From Acidobacteria bacterium UBA6911 (GTDB lineage: Bacteria > Acidobacteriota > UBA6911): a stretch of DNA of 5,983 nt. A program made the position numbers and the translations under genes. The notes under the pieces were generated by a model. The model had not been told where the DNA came from, made no database searches, and saw nothing but the letters and a program-made list of their open reading frames with translations. Within the stretch, counting starts at the first letter, position 1. Every line of letters begins with the position of its first letter. Below, one piece after another: positions 1-5,185 of the stretch. The stretch is taken from the NCBI GenBank assembly GCA_002451015.1, contig DKBB01000398.1:84557-90539 (forward strand). Reading direction: 5' to 3'.

Positions 1-196
1 CCCCGCCATCGACATCAACCGCTCCGGCACCCGCAAAGAAGAACTTCTTGTCGAAAGCGCCGACCTGAACAAAATCTGGATTCTCCGGAAAGTGCTCAAT
101 CCCCTATCGATCGACGAAGCAATGGACCTGTTACTGGACAAGCTCAGAAAATCGGACAACAACTCAGCATTCCTCAATTCACTGAACAAAGGGTAA
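1..196 (+). CDS. rho: Transcription termination factor Rho, C-terminal end (5' truncated by window)
   Basis: The reading frame begins at base 2 and gives 64 residues before TAA at 194-196. Rho is a hexameric RNA-dependent ATPase/translocase that ends transcription of untranslated RNA. The visible part starts PAIDINRSGTRKEELL and continues with a WILRKVLNPLSIDEAMDLLL segment. These are the hallmark motifs at the end of Rho: the arginine in RSGTR(K/R)EE belongs to the subunit-interface region of the RecA-like domain, and WILRK is nearly invariant. The tail (KLRKSDNNSAFLNSLNKG) is of ordinary length, so the 3' end is intact. The RNA-binding and Walker motifs lie upstream of the window. In many Desulfobacterota rho is followed by rpmE, which is not seen here. 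Identification is by recalled family motifs and is close to certain. Confidence 0.95.
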   Translation, partial: PAIDINRSGTRKEELLVESADLNKIWILRKVLNPLSIDEAMDLLLDKLRKSDNNSAFLNSLNKG

Positions 197-202
197 AAGG
201 AG
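195..202 (+). promoter_or_regulatory. Orphan Shine-Dalgarno directly after rho
   Basis: AAAAGGAG overlaps the rho stop codon and is as strong a ribosome binding site as any in the window. The following bases (TTCATAACCGG) contain no ATG, GTG or TTG at a workable distance. It looks like the binding site of a gene that used to follow rho, for instance rpmE, whose start is now missing. A chance purine run cannot be excluded. Confidence 0.4.
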
Positions 203-690
203 TTCATAACCGGTCTGGACCGACAGACGCCCGCCCGGGTCTGCATCGCCAAATCAGGGTGTGAATAGAACCCGCATGCCTCCAGTTTGGCGCTAACCCG
301 CAATTCTCAAGAGGTTCCGGTCTCTTCGCTTACACGAGGAGGTGCAGGGTGCCATGAATACAAGGCGCGCGACCGAAGACCCCGCAGGCGTCCTTGAACA
401 GTACGTCGAGGAGTCTGTGGTGCGTGCGCCCAATTTATGCAAGGCATAAATTGGGGACGCAGTAGACATGGTGCTCTGTGCCTCCGCAGCAGAAACTTTG
501 TGAGAAATGCGGGCTAAGGATTTCGCTCAAATGCGTCATATGCAAGTTGTGCATGGCGGGATACCCTCTGAAGAATGCGGATTAAACGGAATTAAATTTT
601 CATCCTTCTTGAAAGATTCCACGTATAAGAAAATACGTTTGAGGATAGTTGTGTCTGTATTCACGCTCGCTTTCGGAGAGTGGCGGGTGT
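197..690. other. Non-coding stretch between rho and the moxR promoter
   Basis: No protein family is recognisable in this stretch. Near its start are two small GC-rich hairpins: CGGTC/GACCG at 211-222, and CAGAC(g)CC/GGGTCTG at 224-243 with one bulged G. Neither is followed by a T-run, so neither is a convincing intrinsic terminator. A near-direct repeat, CAGGGTGTGAATA (255-267) and CAGGGTGCCATGAATA (345-360), precedes the long hairpin listed separately. The dense pairing from about 250 to 470 suggests a structured RNA or debris of a mobile element such as a group II intron; this is inference only. From about 500 to 690 the sequence is AT-richer and I see nothing supportable. A 31-codon frame (354-449) behind GAGGAGG and a 69-codon frame (507-716) are present but not credible as genes. 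Confidence 0.5.
413..467. repeat. Long interrupted hairpin with perfect 12-bp core stem
   Basis: The core is a perfect 12-bp inverted repeat, CCCAATTTATGC (429-440) and GCATAAATTGGG (444-455), with a 3-base AAG loop. Below it, TGCGT (421-425) pairs with ACGCA (457-461) across a small internal loop. Below that, GTCT (413-416) pairs with AGAC (464-467). This gives 21 base pairs in three stacked helices. There is no T-run after it, so it is not a normal intrinsic terminator for rho. The string GTGCGCCCA at 424-432 resembles the 5' end of group II introns such as Ll.LtrB, but no domain V was found downstream. Seen directly: the pairing. Inferred: any function. Confidence 0.75.
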
Positions 691-719
691 TTGACTTGCC
701 AGCCCGACTTCAATAATAT
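691..719 (+). promoter_or_regulatory. Sigma-70 type promoter for the moxR/bat operon
   Basis: TTGACT (691-696) and TAATAT (714-719) are separated by exactly 17 bases. This matches the consensus TTGACA-17-TATAAT at 5 of 6 and 4 of 6 positions. Transcription would begin near 726, about 20 bases before the GTG at 747 and about 95 bases before the alternative MoxR start at 822. It is the best promoter-like site in the gap and points at the first gene of the operon. No operator-like palindrome overlaps it. Confidence 0.65.
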
Positions 720-746
720 GGACAAGCCAATTGAAACAAAAAAATA

Positions 747-1814
747 GTGATTGAAGGAAAACGGGTTCTTCGCAATCTGCGATCTTCAATCCTGAATCCA
801 TCAAAGGATAGTGAGAAAAAAGTGGAACTCGCCGAACACGTCAAAGAAATAAACCGGATGGTCAGCAATGAAAGCGACTTCGTAGATCAGCTGATTCGTG
901 AATCGCACAGGATCATCGTCGGGCAGAAATACATGGTGGAGAGACTTCTGATCGGGCTTCTCACGCGGGGTCACATCCTGCTCGAAGGCGTGCCCGGTCT
1001 GGCGAAAACCCTGGCCGTTAAAACCCTGGCATCCATTATCGACGCTAAATTCCATCGCATTCAGTTCACGCCCGACCTTCTCCCGGCCGACCTTATAGGA
1101 ACTATGATCTTCAACCAGAAGGAGGGGACTTTCTACCCCCGGAAAGGACCGGTGTTCGCGAACATCATACTGGCGGACGAGATCAACAGGGCTCCGGCAA
1201 AAGTCCAGAGTGCATTGTTGGAAGCCATGCAGGAACGCCAGGTTACAATCGGAGACCGGTCCTACAAGCTGGACGAGCCTTTCCTGGTTCTGGCAACGCA
1301 GAATCCCATCGAGCAGGAAGGAACGTACCCGCTGCCCGAGGCACAGATAGACCGGTTCATGCTCAAGCTGGTAATCGACTATCCGGACCCGGACGAGGAA
1401 AGGCAGATTCTGGATTTGATGTCCACCGATGATCCTGTCCTCCCCGACCATATCATTGCTCCGGCCGACATTCTTCGCGTGCGCGAAGTAGTGAAGCAAG
1501 TTTACTTAGACGAACGCATCAAGGATTATATCGTCCGGCTTGTGCATGCCACACGGAAGCCGCGGGATTTCGAACTGGACATGAAGGACCTGATTCAATT
1601 CGGAGCGTCCCCGCGCGCGACAATATACCTGGCCCAGGCATCGCGGGCGCATGCCTTCATAAAAGGGCGCGGCTATGTTACGCCTGAAGATATCAAGGCC
1701 ATCGGCATGGACGTGCTCAGGCACAGGATTATCCTCACCTACGAAGCTGAAGCCGAAGAAATTACAACCGAATCGGTGGTCAGCCGGATTTTCGACGCTG
1801 TCCAGGTGCCCTGA
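747..1814 (+). CDS. moxR: MoxR-family AAA+ ATPase
   Basis: A 355-residue cytoplasmic AAA+ ATPase of the MoxR family, thought to remodel or activate VWA/MIDAS-domain partners, here the next genes. Visible motifs are IVGQ at 57-60, Walker A GVPGLAKT at 81-88, Walker B ILADEINRAP at 141-150, the sensor-1 region LATQNPIEQEGTYPLPEAQ followed by IDRF (182-204), and sensor-2 GASPRA at 286-291, then a C-terminal lid helical domain. All catalytic motifs are intact. The GTG start at 747 has no Shine-Dalgarno, and residues 1-25 do not resemble the family. A GTG at 822 (residue 26), behind AAAGGA at 803-808 with a rather long 13-base gap, gives 330 residues, the usual length; the ATG at 858 is a further option. 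It lies just behind a sigma-70 promoter and 55 bases before the DUF58 gene. Family assignment is secure; the exact start is not. Confidence 0.95.
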   Translation: MIEGKRVLRNLRSSILNPSKDSEKKVELAEHVKEINRMVSNESDFVDQLIRESHRIIVGQKYMVERLLIGLLTRGHILLEGVPGLAKTLAVKTLASIIDAKFHRIQFTPDLLPADLIGTMIFNQKEGTFYPRKGPVFANIILADEINRAPAKVQSALLEAMQERQVTIGDRSYKLDEPFLVLATQNPIEQEGTYPLPEAQIDRFMLKLVIDYPDPDEERQILDLMSTDDPVLPDHIIAPADILRVREVVKQVYLDERIKDYIVRLVHATRKPRDFELDMKDLIQFGASPRATIYLAQASRAHAFIKGRGYVTPEDIKAIGMDVLRHRIILTYEAEAEEITTESVVSRIFDAVQVP

Positions 1815-1869
1815 CGGAATCATGCATTCGGACACATTGCACATACACCCGTGAGTCGTCATTCCCGAT

Positions 1870-2748
1870 ATGCTTCCTAAAGAAGTTCTTCAGAAAATCA
1901 GACGGATTCAGATTACGACCAACAGACTGGTCAACGAATCCCTCGCCGGAGAATACCATTCCGTTTTCAAGGGACGGGGCATGGAATTCGACGAAGTCCG
2001 GGAATACCAGCATGGAGACGACGTTCGGACGATCGACTGGAATGTTTCCTCGCGCACCGGCCGCCCGTTTGTAAAACGCTATGTCGAGGAACGGGAACTG
2101 ACGGTGATGCTGCTGATCGACAAGAGCGCATCGGGATCGTTCGGTTCGGTCAACAAAATGAAATGGGACATTGCAGCGGAAATTTCGGCCCTGCTGGCGT
2201 TTTCAGCAATCAAAAACAACGACAGGGTCGGAGCCATTCTCTTCACGGACTGCGTGGAAAAGTTCATTCCCCCGCGCAGAGGCAGCAAGCATGTATTGCG
2301 GGTAATACGGGAGGTGCTCTTTCACAGACCGGAACACCGGGGAACTCGCATCCAAACGGCCATCGAGCTACTGAACCTGGTAATACGGAAACGCGCAGTG
2401 GTCTTTTTAATATCGGATCTCCTGGACCAGGGCTTCGAGCAGTCTTTAAAAGTGGCCAACCGCAAACACGACATTGTCATTATCCAGATCATAGACCAGC
2501 TTGAAAAGGGATTGCCGCGAATCGGATTGCTGGAAATCCGCGATGCGGAAACCGGGGAGATCGCCTGTATAGACACTTCCCTGCCCTGGGTTCAAACCAC
2601 CATGCGGGAAAATTGGAGCCGGAACCAGAACAGGCTGCAGAAGCTGTTTGAATCCCAGCGAATGGATCACGTGACAATTGAAACGGGAACGCCATACGAT
2701 GTCCCACTGCTAAGGTTCTTCAGAAACCGTGCCAAAAGAATCAGGTGA
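1870..2748 (+). CDS. DUF58 domain protein (VWA-like, Bat operon)
   Basis: A 292-residue soluble protein with no signal peptide or membrane segment. Residues 35-75 carry the DUF58 signature: GRGMEFDEVREYQHGDD, then RTIDWN and RPFVKRYVEERE. A VWA-like Rossmann domain follows, with a metal-site motif DKSAS (D84, S86, S88), a likely Thr at 159 in GTRI, and an Asp at 183 in LISDLLD. DUF58 proteins sit beside MoxR ATPases across bacteria and are presumed ATPase partners; the biochemical function is unknown. The ATG start at 1870 fits the family N-terminus (MLPKEVLQKIRRIQI), although no clear Shine-Dalgarno precedes it; an in-frame stop at about 1852-1854 rules out a much earlier start. The 55-base gap after moxR has no terminator. 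The stop codon overlaps the next gene by four bases (GTGA), which implies translational coupling. Confidence 0.93.
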   Translation: MLPKEVLQKIRRIQITTNRLVNESLAGEYHSVFKGRGMEFDEVREYQHGDDVRTIDWNVSSRTGRPFVKRYVEERELTVMLLIDKSASGSFGSVNKMKWDIAAEISALLAFSAIKNNDRVGAILFTDCVEKFIPPRRGSKHVLRVIREVLFHRPEHRGTRIQTAIELLNLVIRKRAVVFLISDLLDQGFEQSLKVANRKHDIVIIQIIDQLEKGLPRIGLLEIRDAETGEIACIDTSLPWVQTTMRENWSRNQNRLQKLFESQRMDHVTIETGTPYDVPLLRFFRNRAKRIR

Positions 2749-3917
2749 AATCCGTGTCCGAAAATAAAAAAGTGCGTTCCATTGCCGATCGATTGGGAAT
2801 TCCAATTCTTGGAGCGTGTGGAGGCATGCCGGAGTGTGCGCACAGCACTAATTTCCTTTTATGGGTATTCTTCCTGCTTTTATCCGTCAGCATTGCGGCA
2901 GCCGAAGAGAATTCCATTCCTGCCGGTGTCGAAATTCATATAACGGCCCACCCGGAAACCGCCGCCGTGGGGGATCCCGTAGGGATCGATATTGATGTTA
3001 CAACCCCTCGAGGCTGCACGGTTGAAATCATGGAACCGGAACAGCAGGCCGGAGAATTCCATATACTGGAGTTCTTTCCCGGCCCGGTCATTCCTGTCTC
3101 GGATGAGTCCGGAAAAGAAGCACAGCATACCGAAAACCGGAATAATGGATCCCAGCGGCACCAGGCACGAATTGTCACCGCTGTTTATAAAACCGGGAAT
3201 TTCACCTTTCCCGCACTCTCCGTGTATATAACGGACGATCGGGGTCAGAGAACCGAAATACAGAGCCCGCCTGTAGACATTGAAATCCGGAGTATTCTCA
3301 CCGGAAACGATCCGGAGCTCAAAGACCTGAAAAAACAGGCGGACATCCCTGGGGAAGTTCCCTGGTTGTTGTGGACTCTTCTTGCCGCAGCCGCCTGCAT
3401 CCTGGGCGCCGTTGCCTTGTATATCCGGCGCAAATACAGAAAAAAGTCTCCTTCGATACCGTCGGTCCCGGTCCAGGATCCCCTGGATCTTGCAGAGTCG
3501 GAATTACGGGATCTGATTGCACGGAAACTCCCGGAAAACGGCCGAGCGAAAAAGTATTACGTTCTTCTGTCGGAAGTTGTGAAAAGAATACTCGAAGCGG
3601 CCTATGGTATTGCAGCAGCGGAACAGACAACGATCGAAATCATGGATTCCCTCCAACGGCATTCCGGCCTCAGTCGGGACGTCCCGGAGAAAATCCGGCT
3701 TCTGCTGCTGCAATGTGATGTTGTCAAGTTTGCCAAATACATTCCATCGGACAGCGAAAACGATCAATCGGCGGAAGACGCTTTCCGGATCCTGGATCAA
3801 GCAAGAGATTATACGGCCGAGATTCGGAGGTCGGCAGTGGACAACGGACCGATTGAACATCAAGATGGTATTCGTGAGGGAGAAACCGAGAGCCCGGAGT
3901 ATAACAGAAAGTTTTAG
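2745..3917 (+). CDS. BatD/DUF4381-like membrane-anchored protein
   Basis: A 390-residue protein in the usual slot between DUF58 and BatA. Layout: a charged N-terminus (1-35), a signal-peptide-like hydrophobic stretch (about 36-53, ending SIAAA before EEN), a beta-rich region (about 60-182) with BatD-like features such as GDPVGIDIDVT and a YKTGNFTFPALSV strand motif, a transmembrane helix (about 207-227) followed by the basic stop-transfer RRKYRKK, and a cytoplasmic helical domain (about 245-360). The motifs YYVLLSEVVKRILEAAYGI, EQTTIEIM and CDVVKFAKY resemble DUF4381-type proteins of Bat operons. Its likely role is to link periplasmic BatA/BatB domains to cytoplasmic MoxR/DUF58, which is inference. 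The start is GTG in a GTGA overlap with the previous gene. An ATG at 2826 (residue 28), behind GGAGG but very close to it, would give a shorter leader. The last 30 residues are charged and probably disordered. Confidence 0.75.
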   Translation: MKSVSENKKVRSIADRLGIPILGACGGMPECAHSTNFLLWVFFLLLSVSIAAAEENSIPAGVEIHITAHPETAAVGDPVGIDIDVTTPRGCTVEIMEPEQQAGEFHILEFFPGPVIPVSDESGKEAQHTENRNNGSQRHQARIVTAVYKTGNFTFPALSVYITDDRGQRTEIQSPPVDIEIRSILTGNDPELKDLKKQADIPGEVPWLLWTLLAAAACILGAVALYIRRKYRKKSPSIPSVPVQDPLDLAESELRDLIARKLPENGRAKKYYVLLSEVVKRILEAAYGIAAAEQTTIEIMDSLQRHSGLSRDVPEKIRLLLLQCDVVKFAKYIPSDSENDQSAEDAFRILDQARDYTAEIRRSAVDNGPIEHQDGIREGETESPEYNRKF

Positions 3918-3929
3918 TTCTATAGCTTT

Positions 3930-3971
3930 CTCTGTATCCCGCTCTGAGTTCTAAGTATCTGCGGTGAGTTT
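3930..3971. repeat. Degenerate CTCTG-type intergenic repeat before batA
   Basis: In the 93-base gap before batA, the decamers CTCTGTATCC (3930-3939) and CTCTGAGTTC (3942-3951) are followed by TATCTGCGGTGAG (3957-3969). This resembles the CTCTGTG-TCTCTGCGGTGA repeats I recall from intergenic regions of various bacterial genomes. The copy is worn and short, so the assignment is tentative. No terminator or promoter of quality was found in this gap. Confidence 0.4.
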
Positions 3972-4010
3972 TTCAGGTTTCGATATGGTAATGAACAATC
4001 TGTCTGGGAA

Positions 4011-5012
4011 ATGAATCAGATGCCACAACTGGCCAGTCCCTGGTACCTCTTATTATTGGGGCTCGTTCCCCTTTTGATCTGGCTCTATATGCGGCGTATC
4101 CGCCGCGGACAGGGCAGCCTTCGCTTTGCTTCGACCCTGGCCTTCGAAGGCATTCGGCCCTCCTGGACGGTTTACGCCCGGCATGTTCTATTCGGCGTAA
4201 GCATGTTCTCCCTCGGCCTCGCAGTCATCGCGCTGGCGAGGCCGCAAAAAGGGACGGAAGCGGAAGAGATACTGACGGAAGGGATCGACATTGTCGTTGC
4301 ACTGGATGCATCTGGCAGTATGAAGGCTGAAGATTTCGAACCGCGAAACCGATTTTATGTAGCCAAAACGGTTATCGGAAAATTCATAGAAGGATTGCGC
4401 CACGACCGTCTAGGGCTGGTTGTCTTCGCCGCCAAAGCCTATACACGCTGCCCCCTGACCCTGGATTACGGCGTTTTGTTAAACGTACTCGAGAATACTA
4501 AGTTGGGCGAAATTGAAGACGGTACGGCAATAGGCAATGCGCTGGCCACCTGCCTGAACCGGCTCCGGGAAAGCAGGGCGAAGTCCAAGGTGGTTATTCT
4601 GGTTACCGACGGCGTCAACAACCGCGGGGAAATACAGCCGATCGATGCGGCGGAGATCGCGAAAACTCTCGGCATTAAAATATACACAGTCGGAGTGGGA
4701 TCCACGGGCGTGGCAAGAATCCCGCAAAACGATCCGGTTTACGGACGCACATACTTCAACATGCAGGTTGAAATCGATGAAGAATCCCTGGAAAAAATCG
4801 CTGAGATTACCCAGGGGCTCTACTATCGGGCAACGGACCGTCCTTCATTGGAGAGTATCTTCGAGGATATCGGCAACCTGGAAAAAAGTGAAATTGAGGT
4901 CAAGACATATACGCATTACAACGAGCGGTATCATGACTTTCTTACACCGGCATTAATCTTGATCTTTATCTGTACTCTTTTAGGACATTCAAGGTTTGCC
5001 AAAATACCGTAA
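4011..5012 (+). CDS. batA: BatA, inner-membrane VWA-domain protein
   Basis: A 333-residue membrane protein of the Bat (Bacteroides aerotolerance) family. Two N-terminal helices (about 11-27 and 58-76) are followed by a VWA domain (about 92-290) and a C-terminal helix (about 311-325), so the VWA domain should face the periplasm. The metal site (MIDAS) is complete: DASGS with D99, S101 and S103, then T172 in DGTAIG and D200 in VTDG. Family motifs include ALARPQ before the domain, RCPLTLDYG (146-154) and IDEESLEKIAEITQGLYYR. BatA/BatB proteins are associated with oxygen tolerance, envelope stress and virulence in different bacteria; their ligand is unknown. Two in-frame ATGs compete, at 4011 and 4020. 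The second (MPQLASPWYLL) fits the family better and gives GGGA a more normal spacing. It is separated from the previous gene by a repeat-like gap, with no terminator. Confidence 0.93.
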   Translation: MNQMPQLASPWYLLLLGLVPLLIWLYMRRIRRGQGSLRFASTLAFEGIRPSWTVYARHVLFGVSMFSLGLAVIALARPQKGTEAEEILTEGIDIVVALDASGSMKAEDFEPRNRFYVAKTVIGKFIEGLRHDRLGLVVFAAKAYTRCPLTLDYGVLLNVLENTKLGEIEDGTAIGNALATCLNRLRESRAKSKVVILVTDGVNNRGEIQPIDAAEIAKTLGIKIYTVGVGSTGVARIPQNDPVYGRTYFNMQVEIDEESLEKIAEITQGLYYRATDRPSLESIFEDIGNLEKSEIEVKTYTHYNERYHDFLTPALILIFICTLLGHSRFAKIP

Positions 5013-5020
5013 CTAAAAAA

Positions 5021-5174
5021 GCCAGGAGCCAGGAGTCAGAAGTATGTTGGATAATGAAAGGTTACAGTTTTTTTCGGTGATACCGGGGGCTTGTAACCGT
5101 GATTTCAGGTATTGGAAAAACATCCATACCGTGTGCTACCCCTTGCCGATTACTTCTGGCTTCTGACTTCTTAC
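5021..5174. repeat. MITE-like element with inverted terminal heptamer repeats
   Basis: The left end (5021-5044) and the reverse complement of the right end (5151-5174) agree at 18 of 24 bases, and five of the six differences are transitions. Each end is built from three tandem heptamers of the form YCAGRAG, followed by TA; the outermost right-end copy is the poorest match. Inside are two hairpins. GGTTACA (5060-5066) pairs with TGTAACC (5092-5098) and encloses CGGT-GAT-ACCG (5075-5085). GGTAT(T)GG (5108-5115) pairs with CCATACC (5124-5130). The whole could fold as a multi-armed structure closed by the terminal repeats. It has no coding capacity. The heptamers recall the short tandem heptanucleotide repeats known from cyanobacteria and other bacteria. 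It fills nearly all of the batA-batB gap. Confidence 0.65.
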
Positions 5175-5185
5175 TAGTATTTATT

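Noticed and set aside
224..243. GC-rich hairpin as an intrinsic terminator for rho
   Set aside because: There is no T-run after the stem and the stem has a bulge; it does not meet the usual terminator pattern.
354..449. 31-codon frame starting MNTRRATEDPAG behind GAGGAGG at 336-342
   Set aside because: The binding site is good but 11 bases from the ATG, and the 3' end lies inside the perfect hairpin; base pairing explains the sequence better than coding. A leader peptide is not fully excluded.
507..716. 69-codon frame starting ATG between rho and moxR
   Set aside because: It has no recognisable family, no ribosome binding site, and its end runs through the promoter at 691-719, so it is probably a chance frame.
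801..1499. Long minus-strand frame opposite moxR (232 codons), and similar antisense frames opposite the other genes
   Set aside because: These are antisense shadows of well-supported plus-strand genes, with no family resemblance of their own.
2973..2987. Perfect inverted repeat GATCCC-GTA-GGGATC
   Set aside because: It lies in the coding sequence for GDPVGID of the third gene; short and likely incidental.
4214..4244. 8-bp inverted repeat CGGCCTCG / CGAGGCCG with 15-base spacer
   Set aside because: It lies in the second membrane helix region of batA, is followed by A residues rather than T, and is likely chance in GC-rich coding sequence.
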